Assembly: GCF_005796205.1 (NCBI RefSeq)
Contig: NZ_VAHN01000003.1
Location: 62,001-126,000, forward strand
Source: Pseudarthrobacter sp. NamE2
GTDB lineage: Bacteria > Actinomycetota > Actinomycetes > Actinomycetales > Micrococcaceae
Direction: 5' to 3'
Length of the DNA stretch: 64,000 nt
Of this stretch, positions 28,219 through 36,569 are shown piece after piece (the stretch's first letter is position 1; each line of letters begins with the position of its first letter). Below the pieces are notes generated by a model, which had not been told where the DNA came from, made no database searches, and saw nothing but the letters and a program-made list of their open reading frames with translations. The translations under genes were made by a program, and so were the position numbers.

Positions 28219-29781
28219 TCACGCGGCGGAGACCGCCTGGAAGTGTTTTTCGATCAGGGCCCTGATGTCCTCGTGGCAGCCGCCGCAGCCGGTTCCGGCC
28301 CTGGTGGCCTTGGACACGTCGGCCACGGCGGAGCAGCCTTCCTCAACGGCGCCCTGGATGGTTGCCGCGCTGACGCCTGCGCACCGGCACACCGTTCCGG
28401 CGGGATCGGATGCTGCCGTTCCCGGCAGCTGGTCCGGCCCGTCCAGCCGCAGCAGAAGCGAGCGGTCAGCCGGCAGCTCGGCGGAGCGCTCGTAGAGCCC
28501 CACAAGCTCGGCGGCCGTGCGCGGCATGCCGACGGCGACCAGACCTTCGAGGACGCCGCCACGGGTGGTCATCTTGACGTAGCGTCCATGCTCGGGATCT
28601 GCCCACTGGGCAATCTGCAACCGCGCGCGGCCGTTCACTGCACCGGCGCTGAGAACCTCCTCGTCCCAGGGGTCGGCCTGGTTGTCGCCCGCCAGCGCCA
28701 TGTTCAGCCCGCGTGCCTTGAGGACGATAACGGCGGGCTGCTCGGCCGGCAGTTCAGGCAGCAGGCCGGCGTCGCTTTCGATGCCGGCAGCAAGGAGGGT
28801 GAGGTATTCAGCCAGCCATTCCGCCTGCCTCCAGCCGGGACCCACCAGGCCGGACGGGCCCTTGGCGTTCCGGCACGCGGCGCAGTCCGGGTCCGGGCAA
28901 CGCACCTCGGCACAGTCACCGATGGCGAAGATGTGCGGCTCATGGTGCGCCCGCAGCTTGTGGTCCACCAAAATCCCGGTTGACGTGGAAAGCCCGCAGC
29001 CCTCCGCCAGTTCCGTACGGGGACGCACGCCGCATGAGATGACCAGGAGGTCCCCGTCGATCGCCGAGCCGTCCTCGAGCAGCAGCGCCGAGAAACCGCC
29101 GTCGGGGGCGTTGTGCTCCACTGCGGTGGAGCGGGCATTGCCGGCCATCCTCACTCCGCAGCGCCGCAGTCCGGCCGCCAGCACGGCCCCGCCGCCGCGG
29201 TCGATGGTGCGCCCCAGGGGGTGCGGGCCGTTATGGACAACGGTGACGGTGGCGCCTTCCTCAGCGGCTGCCAGCGCCGTTTCCAGGCCCAGCACGCCGC
29301 CGCCCAGGACCACCACCCGCTTGCCGCCGGCCACCGCCTGCCGCAGCACAGCCGCATCCCGGAGGTCACGCAGCGCCGTGACGCCGGCGGGCAGGACGGG
29401 TGACGCGGGATCCGGGTTGATGCCGGTCAGGTTGGGGATGACCGGACGGGAGCCGGTGGCAAAGACCAGCCGGTCGTAGTGGACGGCCGGGCCGCCGGAC
29501 AGGAGCACCTGCTGCCGGGCGCGGTCCACGCGGCGCACCCGGGTGCCGAGGCGGACGTCCACCCCCTCGGCAACCAGGGCGGCAGCGTCGGACAGGGCCA
29601 GGGCGTCTGCGGTGGTGCGCCCAACGCCGAGGTCGGCCACCAGGACGCGGTTGTAGGCGGCCTCGGCTTCCTCGCCCACGACGGTCAGGGCCACGTGCCC
29701 TGCGCGCACGGCCGGCAGCAGTTCGTCCACCAGCCGGGACGCCACCGGACCGAATCCCACAATGACTACTTGCTCGCTCAT
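28219..29781 (-). CDS. FAD/[2Fe-2S] electron-transfer subunit of assimilatory nitrate reductase
   Basis: This 520-residue NirB-like reductase probably passes NAD(P)H electrons to the nitrate reductase. It has FAD motif VVIVGFGPVASRLVDEL, NAD motif RVVVLGGGVLGLETALAAA, a second FAD motif HIFAIGDCAEV, and a C-terminal BFD [2Fe-2S] domain (VCRCAGVSAATI; AGTGCGGCHEDI). A further Cys-rich insertion, CAEVRCPDPDCAAC, follows the second FAD motif. The start ATG overlaps the nasA stop as ATGA, so expression is coupled. The frame continues further upstream (first ATG at 30720), but that stretch is overlap with nasA. Confidence 0.88.
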   Translation of the reverse strand: MSEQVVIVGFGPVASRLVDELLPAVRAGHVALTVVGEEAEAAYNRVLVADLGVGRTTADALALSDAAALVAEGVDVRLGTRVRRVDRARQQVLLSGGPAVHYDRLVFATGSRPVIPNLTGINPDPASPVLPAGVTALRDLRDAAVLRQAVAGGKRVVVLGGGVLGLETALAAAEEGATVTVVHNGPHPLGRTIDRGGGAVLAAGLRRCGVRMAGNARSTAVEHNAPDGGFSALLLEDGSAIDGDLLVISCGVRPRTELAEGCGLSTSTGILVDHKLRAHHEPHIFAIGDCAEVRCPDPDCAACRNAKGPSGLVGPGWRQAEWLAEYLTLLAAGIESDAGLLPELPAEQPAVIVLKARGLNMALAGDNQADPWDEEVLSAGAVNGRARLQIAQWADPEHGRYVKMTTRGGVLEGLVAVGMPRTAAELVGLYERSAELPADRSLLLRLDGPDQLPGTAASDPAGTVCRCAGVSAATIQGAVEEGCSAVADVSKATRAGTGCGGCHEDIRALIEKHFQAVSAA

Positions 29782-31994
29782 GAGGCCTCCATCGTTTGCA
29801 GCACTTTGCCGGTTGGGACGGCGGCCACGGGCCGGACCCACACATTGTTGAACTTGAATTCGGGCATCCCGGAAGTCGGGTCGGTGGCCGCTTCGGTGAG
29901 GCGGTTGGCGCTTCCGAGTTCGGGAAAGTGGAACGGCAGGAACACCGTCTCGGGGCGGATGGACGTGCTGAGCCCGGCCCGGCACACCACCTCGCCGAGC
30001 TCGTTGGACACCGAGACCAGGGCTCCCTCCGCGATGCCCAGTGCGGCGGCCGGCGCAGGGTGGATCTGCACAGTGGCTTCCGGCCGGGCAGCCAGCAGCT
30101 CGGGCACCCGCCGGGTCTGCGAGCCGGACTGGTAGTGCTCCAGGAGCCTGCCGGTGATCAGGATCATTTCCTTCGCCGCGGCATCGGGGCTGGCAGCAGG
30201 CGTACGACGGCGGCGCGGGGCCACCGGAACCATCACGGCCTTGCCGTCGGGGTGGGCAAAGCGCTCCCGGAACAGCCGGGGCGTTCCTGTGCCGCCTGCC
30301 GGATACGGCCAGTAGGCGGCCTCGCCGCGGTCCAGCATCGCGTAGTCGATACCGGAGTAGTCCGCGAGTCCGCCGGCAGAGGCCCGGCGGAGTTCCTCGA
30401 ACACGGTTTCCGGGTCCTCGCTGTAGGTGGACGGGGCACCGAGCCGTTCGGCCAGGCGCGCCATGATCCACAACTCGCTGCGGGCTCCCGCCGGAGGCTG
30501 CAGTGCCCGGCGGCGGCGGAGGACCCGGCCTTCCAGGTTGGTGAGCGTGCCTTCCTCCTCGGCCCACTGCAGGACCGGCAGGATGAGGTCCGCTTCGGCG
30601 GCGGTCTCGGACATAAAGAAGTCGCACACAACCAGGAAGTCCAAACTGCGCATGCCCGCGATCACCGCATTGGCGTCGGGGGAGGCCACGGCGATGTTGG
30701 AGGCATGGACGAAAAGGCACCGCACGCCGTCGGGCTGTCCCAGCGACTTCAGCAGCTGCACCGCGGGGAGCCCGGGTCCTGGGATCAGGTCCTCGGGAAC
30801 ACCCCAGACGCCGGCCACATGGGCGCGGGCGGCGGGATCGGTAATTTTCCGGTAGCCGGGCAGCTGGTCAGCTTTTTGTCCGTGCTCGCGGCCGCCCTGG
30901 CCGTTGCCCTGTCCGGTGAGCGTGCCGTAGCCGCTGCGGGCGGATCCGGGCAGGCCCAGCAGGAGGCTGAGGTTGATGGCGGCGGTGGCGGTGTCCGTGC
31001 CGTCCACGTGCTGTTCCACGCCGCGGCCGGTGAGGATGTAGCTGCCGCCCCGGCGGGACCCGGCGGCGAGCCTGCGCGCCGTTTCCCGGATGAGGTCGGC
31101 CGGGACTCCTGTCAGGGACTGGACCCGTTCGGGCCAGAAGGCGTTGACGCTGCGGGCTACGGCGCTGTAGCCCGTGGTGCGCTCTTCGACGTAGGCGGTG
31201 TCCACCAGGTTTTCGTGGATGACCACGTGGGAAATGCCCAGCAGCAGGGCCAGGTCGGTGCCCGGCAGGGGCTGAAGGTGCATGCCGCCGCCGTCGGCCG
31301 TGAACGCCGCCGTGGCCGAGCGGCGCGGATCCACCACGATCAGCCCGCCGGCGTCGCGTGCTCCCTTGAGGTGCTGGACGAAGGGCGGCATGGTCTCGGC
31401 CACGTTGGAGCCGAGCATCAGGATGGTGCTGGCGGTGTCCAGGGCTTCCAGCGGAAAGGGCAGTCCGCGGTCAACACCGAAGGCGCGCATCCCGGCGGCC
31501 GCCGCGGAGGACATACAGAACCGGCCGTTGTAGTCGATGCGGGAGGTTCCCAGGGCGAGCCGGGCAAACTTTCCCAGCATGTAGGCCTTTTCGTTGGTGA
31601 GGCCGCCGCCGCCAAAAACGCCGACGGCGTCAGCACCGTGGCGTGCCTGGGCGTCCTTCACGGCGGATACGGCAAGGTCGAGGGCCCGGTCCCAGCTGAT
31701 GGGGCGGTGCACGCCGTCCGCGTCCCTGAGCAGGGGTTCGGTAATCCGGCCGGCGTGGTTCAGAAGCGTGGGCGAGGTCCAGCCTTTGCGGCACAGGCCG
31801 CCGCGGTTGGTGGGGAAATCGCGTCCCTGGACGTCGAGGGGGGCGCTTCCGGCGGCGGGGGAGGCCGGGGCTGCGGAAAGAGCCACGGGGACTGGCCCCG
31901 GCGGGGATGCCGGGGCCAGTTCCGCTGGTGACGTGAGCGTCATGGCGCACTGCAGGGCGCAGTAAGGGCAGTGCGTGTCGGCGCCGTTGGTCAT
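29778..31994 (-). CDS. nasA: Assimilatory nitrate reductase catalytic subunit (molybdopterin)
   Basis: This 738-residue Mo-bisMGD enzyme reduces nitrate to nitrite in the cytoplasm. An N-terminal [4Fe-4S] motif (THCPYCALQCAM, then GGLCRKGW) and a molybdenum-ligand Cys in YNGRFCMSSAAAAG place it in the Nas/Nap class. The molybdopterin-binding C-terminal domain includes MILITGRLLEHYQSGSQTRR and FHFPELGSANRLT. There is no Tat signal, as expected for assimilatory enzymes. The start is one base after the narK stop, giving narK-nasA-reductase as a tightly coupled operon. Confidence 0.94.
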   Translation of the reverse strand: MTNGADTHCPYCALQCAMTLTSPAELAPASPPGPVPVALSAAPASPAAGSAPLDVQGRDFPTNRGGLCRKGWTSPTLLNHAGRITEPLLRDADGVHRPISWDRALDLAVSAVKDAQARHGADAVGVFGGGGLTNEKAYMLGKFARLALGTSRIDYNGRFCMSSAAAAGMRAFGVDRGLPFPLEALDTASTILMLGSNVAETMPPFVQHLKGARDAGGLIVVDPRRSATAAFTADGGGMHLQPLPGTDLALLLGISHVVIHENLVDTAYVEERTTGYSAVARSVNAFWPERVQSLTGVPADLIRETARRLAAGSRRGGSYILTGRGVEQHVDGTDTATAAINLSLLLGLPGSARSGYGTLTGQGNGQGGREHGQKADQLPGYRKITDPAARAHVAGVWGVPEDLIPGPGLPAVQLLKSLGQPDGVRCLFVHASNIAVASPDANAVIAGMRSLDFLVVCDFFMSETAAEADLILPVLQWAEEEGTLTNLEGRVLRRRRALQPPAGARSELWIMARLAERLGAPSTYSEDPETVFEELRRASAGGLADYSGIDYAMLDRGEAAYWPYPAGGTGTPRLFRERFAHPDGKAVMVPVAPRRRRTPAASPDAAAKEMILITGRLLEHYQSGSQTRRVPELLAARPEATVQIHPAPAAALGIAEGALVSVSNELGEVVCRAGLSTSIRPETVFLPFHFPELGSANRLTEAATDPTSGMPEFKFNNVWVRPVAAVPTGKVLQTMEAS

Positions 31995-31995
31995 G

Positions 31996-33471
31996 TTAGA
32001 CGTGTCCCATCGCATTTCGGTTGGCGTTGCGGATGTAGCAGAACCAGCACACTGCCAGCATCAGGCCGTAGGCGGCCACGAAGCCGTAGAACGCGGGGGT
32101 GTAGGAACCGCTGGCGGTGTTGGAGGCATTGAGCACCTGCGGGATGACAAACCCGCCGTAGGCGCCGATGGCGGAGATCAGGCCCAGGGCTGAGGACGCC
32201 AGCCGCTGGGTTGCCACGGAGCTGGCACCGTTCTTTGCGGCCCTGCTGGAGGTGGCGAAGATGACGGGGATCATGCGGTAGGTTGCGCCGTTGCCGAAGC
32301 CGCTGGCGGTGAAGAGCATCAGGAACAGGACCAGGAAGAGCCAGAAGTTCTTCAGCGGCAGCGTCCAGATCATGGTCAGGGTGATCGCCGCCATGATGGC
32401 GAAGGCTGCAACCGTCATCCGGGCGCCGCCCATCCGGTCCGCCATGCGTCCGCCGTAGGGGCGGGCCAGCGAGCCGACCAGCGGGCCGAGGAATGCGAGG
32501 GACAGTGCCACGGTTCCGACTGCGATGGAGGAGAACTCGGGGAAGTAGTCCTTGATGAGTTTAGGGAACACACCCGCGAATCCGATGAACGAACCGAAGG
32601 TGCCGATGTAGAGCAGCGCCATGATCCACAGGTGCGGTTCCTTGAGGGCCGCGACGGAACCGGCGACGTCGCCCTTGGCGCTGGTGAGGTTGTTCATGTA
32701 CTTCCAGGCACCGAAGGCGGCCAGGAGGATGAACGGCACCCACATCCAGCCGGCCATCGGCAGGTTCACCGTTCCGGCGGCAAGCAGGGTGATGGCGATC
32801 GGCACGGCGAGCTGCGCGACGGCGGCACCCAGGTTCCCGCCGGCGGCGTTCAGGCCCAGCGCCCAGCCTTTTTCACGGGCAGGGTAGAAGAAGGTGATGT
32901 TGGCCATGGAGCTGGCGAAGTTGCCGCCGCCGAAGCCGGCCAGGGCAGCGACGAGGAGCATGACGGCGAACGGTGTTTCCGGGTTGGAGACGCACAGTGC
33001 CAGGCCGATGGACGGGATCAGGAGGAGGAGCGCGGAGACGATGGTCCAGTTGCGTCCGCCGAAGCGGGGAACCATGAACGTGTAGGGGATGCGGAGCGTG
33101 GCGCCCACGAGGCTTGGCATTGAGATGAGCCAGAAGATTTCCGACGTGGAGAACGTGAATCCGGCTGCGGGGAGCTGGACCACCACGATGGACCACAGCT
33201 GCCAGACCACGAAGCCGAGGAATTCGGCGAAGATGGACCAGTTGAGGTTGCGGCGGGCGATGGAGCGGCCGGCGGAGTCCCACTGCTCCTTGTTCTCGGC
33301 GTCCCAGTTGGCAATCCAGCGTCCGGGGCGGAATTCAAGGGCGGGGGCGTCTGTGGTGCGGGTAGAGCCGGGCTGTGCGCTGGCGGATGCGGCAAGGGCT
33401 GCTGGGTCTTTGGCGTCGTCAAGGTCCAGGGAATTGCCGGTGCCGGCATCAGCGGTGCGGTCGACAGTCAC
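31996..33471 (-). CDS. narK: Nitrate/nitrite transporter (MFS)
   Basis: This 491-residue, 12-TM major facilitator has a polar N-terminal extension of about 80 residues. NarK-type segments include GFGGGNFASSMANITFFYPAREKGWALGLNAAGGNLG (first half) and FGNGATYRMIPVIF (second half), the two nitrate-signature regions with Gly-rich helices. It imports nitrate and possibly exports nitrite. The GTG start has AAAGGAGG upstream. It is the first gene of the nitrate reductase operon under a GlnR-like promoter. Confidence 0.94.
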   Translation of the reverse strand: MTVDRTADAGTGNSLDLDDAKDPAALAASASAQPGSTRTTDAPALEFRPGRWIANWDAENKEQWDSAGRSIARRNLNWSIFAEFLGFVVWQLWSIVVVQLPAAGFTFSTSEIFWLISMPSLVGATLRIPYTFMVPRFGGRNWTIVSALLLLIPSIGLALCVSNPETPFAVMLLVAALAGFGGGNFASSMANITFFYPAREKGWALGLNAAGGNLGAAVAQLAVPIAITLLAAGTVNLPMAGWMWVPFILLAAFGAWKYMNNLTSAKGDVAGSVAALKEPHLWIMALLYIGTFGSFIGFAGVFPKLIKDYFPEFSSIAVGTVALSLAFLGPLVGSLARPYGGRMADRMGGARMTVAAFAIMAAITLTMIWTLPLKNFWLFLVLFLMLFTASGFGNGATYRMIPVIFATSSRAAKNGASSVATQRLASSALGLISAIGAYGGFVIPQVLNASNTASGSYTPAFYGFVAAYGLMLAVCWFCYIRNANRNAMGHV

Positions 33472-33503
33472 GGGTTACCTCCTTTGGGGGATGTTGTTCC
33501 TCC

Positions 33504-33557
33504 AAGGTAGGGACGGTGCGTTTCACAGACCGACGCTGAGTGTTAACGCGCTGTGAC
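33504..33557 (-). promoter_or_regulatory. GlnR-like promoter of narK-nasA
   Basis: On the minus strand GTCAC-n6-TTAAC-n6-CGTCG-n6-GAAAC spans 33557 down to 33520 (38 bp). It is followed by exactly 10 nt and a -10 TACCTT at 33504-33509. The box ends 49 nt upstream of the narK GTG. Confidence 0.72.
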
Positions 33558-33567
33558 ATTTGCCTAT

Positions 33568-33596
33568 CGGCGCCTTCCGGCCGTGGTTAGGCGCCG
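33568..33596. repeat. 8-bp inverted repeat between narK and the MHS transporter
   Basis: CGGCGCCT-n13-AGGCGCCG is a perfect inverted repeat in the 276-bp divergent region, just upstream of the narK box. It may be an operator or hairpin. A TTGACT at 33654-33659 could be a -35 for the plus-strand gene, but no well-spaced -10 follows. Confidence 0.4.
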
Positions 33597-33747
33597 GTAG
33601 CAGCTGCAAAATGAGACAGACAGCACATGTCCGTATGCTGGACCTTTCGTCCATTGACTGGACCACGGGAACTAATATTGAACTCTAACTATTTCGACCC
33701 GGAGGCCACCCCGGCATCCGGCCGGTTCTTACGAAAGCGTTTACCCT

Positions 33748-35160
33748 ATGTCTTCCACCGATACCTCCACGGTGCCTGGCCCGCCGCAGCCGGTTAACTC
33801 GCGCGGCCGTGTGATCGTGGCCAGCCTCATCGGCACCACGGTCGAGTTCTACGACTTCTACGTCTATGCCACGGCAGCGGTGCTCGTATTCCCGCAGCTG
33901 TTCTTCCCCAGCGCCAATGAAACAACACAGCTGCTGAGCTCCTTTGCGGTGTTCGGCGTAGCCTTCATCGCCCGGCCGCTGGGCTCGATCGTCTTCGGGC
34001 ACTTCGGCGACAAGTTCGGCCGCAAGGGCACCCTGGTAGCCTCGCTGCTCACGATGGGTATCGCCACCTTCCTGATCGGCTGCCTGCCCACGGCGCTCGT
34101 TCCCGGCTGGGAATTCTGGGCTCCGGCCCTGCTGGTGGTCATGCGGTTCGCGCAGGGCCTGGCCCTGGGCGGCGAGTGGAGCGGTGCTGCCCTTTTGGCC
34201 ACTGAAAACGCGCCCGCCAACAAGCGCGCCATCTATGGCACCTTCCCCCAGCTTGGCGCCCCGATCGGCTTCATCATTGCCAACGTCATCTTCCTGGTGT
34301 TCAGCTACGCACTGTCCCCAACCGACTTCATGGCCTGGGGCTGGCGGGTGCCGTTCCTGCTCTCGGCCGTCATGGTCATCATCGGCCTCTACGTGCGCCT
34401 CAAGCTGATCGAGACCCCTGCGTTCACCAAGGTGATCGAGTCCAACGAGGTGGCCAAGCTGCCCCTGGGCCGCGTTTTCAAGACCAGCTGGCGCCAGCTG
34501 ATCCTGGGCACGTTCATCATGCTCGCCACCTATGTGCTCTTCTACCTGATGACCACGTTCACGCTGACCTACGGCACCCGCCCCGCCAGCCTCGAAGCTG
34601 CCCGCGCCGCTGCCGAGAAGGCCGGCAAGCCCATGACCGAAGCCGCCGCAGCCGCGTTTGTTCCCGGCCTGGGCTACACCCGCAACGATTTCCTCTGGAT
34701 GCTGATTGCCGGCGTCGTGTTCTTCGGTATCTTCACGCTGGTTTCCGGCCCGCTGGCCGAGAAGTACGGCCGCCGCAAGATGCTGATCGCAGTCACCGCA
34801 GGGATTTTCGTCTTCGGCCTGCTGTTCGTTCCGCTGTTCAGCGGCGGATTCATCGGCACCATGGCGCTGCTGGTCATCGGCTTCTCCCTGATGGGCCTCA
34901 CCTTCGGTCCCATGGGCGCGCTGCTGCCGGAGCTCTTCCCGACAAACGTCCGGTACACCGGTTCCGCCGTCAGCTACAACTTCTCCAGCATCCTCGGCGC
35001 TGCGGTGGCTCCGTTCATCGCCGTGGCCCTGTGGGAAGCCGCAGACGGCAGCCCCGTGCTGGTGGGTATCTACCTGACCTCCATGGCCGTGCTGACCCTC
35101 ATCGCGCTGTTCGTGAGCAAGGAAACCCGCGACCTGGACTACGAGAACAACGTGGCCTGA
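33748..35160 (+). CDS. MHS-family MFS metabolite:H+ symporter
   Basis: This 470-residue, 12-TM transporter has family motifs GTTVEFYDFYVYATAAVLVFP in helix 1, GHFGDKFGRKGTL in loop 2-3 and RFAQGLALGGEWSGAALL in helix 4. The MHS group includes ProP, ShiA and KgtP relatives, so a carboxylate or zwitterion substrate is likely but cannot be named. A loop of about 35 residues (ARAAAEKAGKPMTEAAAAAF) between helices 7 and 8 is Ala-rich. It is divergent from narK; no clear SD is visible before the ATG. Confidence 0.88.
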   Translation: MSSTDTSTVPGPPQPVNSRGRVIVASLIGTTVEFYDFYVYATAAVLVFPQLFFPSANETTQLLSSFAVFGVAFIARPLGSIVFGHFGDKFGRKGTLVASLLTMGIATFLIGCLPTALVPGWEFWAPALLVVMRFAQGLALGGEWSGAALLATENAPANKRAIYGTFPQLGAPIGFIIANVIFLVFSYALSPTDFMAWGWRVPFLLSAVMVIIGLYVRLKLIETPAFTKVIESNEVAKLPLGRVFKTSWRQLILGTFIMLATYVLFYLMTTFTLTYGTRPASLEAARAAAEKAGKPMTEAAAAAFVPGLGYTRNDFLWMLIAGVVFFGIFTLVSGPLAEKYGRRKMLIAVTAGIFVFGLLFVPLFSGGFIGTMALLVIGFSLMGLTFGPMGALLPELFPTNVRYTGSAVSYNFSSILGAAVAPFIAVALWEAADGSPVLVGIYLTSMAVLTLIALFVSKETRDLDYENNVA

Positions 35161-35200
35161 CACTCTTACCCGCGCGTTCCAGCCCGGTTAGCGGGTAGGG

Positions 35201-35242
35201 TGCCCGGCATGGCCCCCGTGAAAACGGGGATCGTGCCGGGCA
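35201..35242 (+). terminator. Hairpin terminator after the MHS transporter
   Basis: A 9-bp outer stem (35201-35209 with 35234-35242) encloses a 6-bp inner stem (35214-35219 with 35224-35229) with a 4-nt loop. A T-rich stretch follows. Confidence 0.8.
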
Positions 35243-35281
35243 TTCTGCTTTTCCGGGTTAGCATTCTGCTTTCCCGGGTGA
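35240..35281. repeat. Two tandem copies of a 21-bp repeat
   Basis: Copies at 35240-35260 and 35261-35281 match at 19 of 21 bases (GCATTCTGCTTT, then C/T-rich, then CGGGT). They directly follow the terminator, whose 3' end overlaps the first copy. This looks like a local duplication of the terminator tail. Confidence 0.7.
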
Positions 35282-35334
35282 AGTGCACCGGGAAGGAAGG
35301 CACGACGGCGGGGCCGACTTTTTGGAGGGGCGGC

Positions 35335-36066
35335 TCACGCGGCGTACCGGGTTACGAAGTTCCGCAGGATGTTCATCGGCTCAGTCACAGTGAACTGCCG
35401 CGCGTTGTCCATCAGGTCCTCCGCGGACTCCGGCGGGAAGTAGCCGGCGTGGCGGTAGATGTCGATCCGGGTGATGAGGCCATTGACGTCCAGCTCAGGA
35501 TGGAACTGGGTGGCATACAGGTTGGTGCGGATGCGGAACATCTGGACCGGGCATGCGGATGAGCGGGCCAGCAGCACTGCGTGCGGCGGCAGGACCGTGC
35601 AGGCTTCCTTGTGTCCGGTGAAGGCGGTGAAGGTGCGGGGCATCCCTTTCAGGAGCGGGTCCGCCAGGCCTGCATCGGTCAGTTCTATCTCGGCCCCGCC
35701 CAGCGGTTCGCCATAGGTGCGGTCTATGACGGCGCCCTGGTGCGTGCCGAGGGTTCCCACGCCGTAGCAGGCGCCCAGGAAGGGAAAGTCCATGGCCACC
35801 AGCTGGTCCAGGAGGCCGGACAGTTCCCGCTCCACCCGGTGCTGCACCGCGCTTTTTTCCTCCGGCGGGTCGCTGGACGTGAACGGGCTGCCGCCCACGA
35901 TCACCCCGGAGTAGGAGGACAGGTCCAGGTCCGGCAGCGGTGTTGCCTCCAGGCGGATGCGGTGCAGTTCCTGCGGCTCCAGCCCGCCGTAGCGCAGGTA
36001 GGCGGCATACTCGTCCTCGGCGGCGGCATCCTCGGCCCGGGAGGCCAGCAGCAGGAAAGGCAACAT
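35335..36066 (-). CDS. Class I glutamine amidotransferase-like protein
   Basis: This 243-residue protein has a GuaA/PuuD-like fold. The nucleophile elbow is FLGACYGVGTLG (Cys), the acid/base His is in YATQFHPELD, and VIVGGSPFTSSDPPEEK is near the N-terminus. Homologues are annotated as glutamine amidotransferases (YfeJ type). The acceptor is unknown and no synthase partner lies beside it. It is the third gene of accA-NTF2-GATase on the minus strand. Confidence 0.87.
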   Translation of the reverse strand: MLPFLLLASRAEDAAAEDEYAAYLRYGGLEPQELHRIRLEATPLPDLDLSSYSGVIVGGSPFTSSDPPEEKSAVQHRVERELSGLLDQLVAMDFPFLGACYGVGTLGTHQGAVIDRTYGEPLGGAEIELTDAGLADPLLKGMPRTFTAFTGHKEACTVLPPHAVLLARSSACPVQMFRIRTNLYATQFHPELDVNGLITRIDIYRHAGYFPPESAEDLMDNARQFTVTEPMNILRNFVTRYAA

Positions 36067-36116
36067 CTGCTAAGTGTGCCCGTTCCCGGTGCGGCCTGTC
36101 AGTAGGCCGGCGCCCG

Positions 36117-36554
36117 TCAGCTGCCGGTCGGCTGGCTCAGGGACCGCCGCGACTGGGGCCGGGCGGCCGGATCGGCGTGCCGGTGCACCAGCTTCCAGTA
36201 CCCTTCCTCGCGGCGGAAGACACTCGTCACCCGGAGCGCGAATTCCTCGATGGCCCCGCCGTCCAGCCGGGCACGGAAGTGCTCGGTCTCCACCAGGTAG
36301 GCAGTGTCACGTGCGGTGTAGGAGGTGACGGTGTCGAAGCCCAGCATCTGGCCGTCCTGGAACTGGCGTGCGGCCTGGTCCAGGCGCGCCTCCACCTGTG
36401 CCCAGCCGCGCGCGATGCCGCCAAACGGATTGGCCAGGGTGACGTCGTCGAGCCGTGAGTACAGCTCCTTGACCGGCCCCGGGTTGCCCTGGGTGATCTC
36501 AGGAACCGCCGCGTGGTAGCGGTCCACCTCTTCCTGAAAGCTGGGTGCGAGCAT
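36117..36554 (-). CDS. NTF2/SnoaL-like protein
   Basis: This 145-residue protein has the cone-shaped NTF2-like pattern: an N-terminal helix (FQEEVDRYHAAVPEITQG), GDVxxLxxRL-type segment (PVKELYSRLDDVTLANPFGG), and a final strand in VTSVFRREEGYWKLVHRHAD, as in DUF4440/SnoaL-type proteins. No catalytic residues can be assigned. It lies 15 nt downstream of the carboxylase alpha gene and is probably co-transcribed. Confidence 0.8.
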   Translation of the reverse strand: MLAPSFQEEVDRYHAAVPEITQGNPGPVKELYSRLDDVTLANPFGGIARGWAQVEARLDQAARQFQDGQMLGFDTVTSYTARDTAYLVETEHFRARLDGGAIEEFALRVTSVFRREEGYWKLVHRHADPAARPQSRRSLSQPTGS

Positions 36555-36569
36555 GCGTGCCTCCGTCGG

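Noticed and set aside
29782..30720. Upstream extension of the electron-transfer subunit frame
   Set aside because: This part overlaps nasA out of frame. The conserved FAD motif begins right after the ATG at 29781, which overlaps the nasA stop.
33558..33747. GlnR-like box for the MHS transporter
   Set aside because: TATGCT with a weak 5-mer 10 nt upstream was seen, but the further half-sites do not match.
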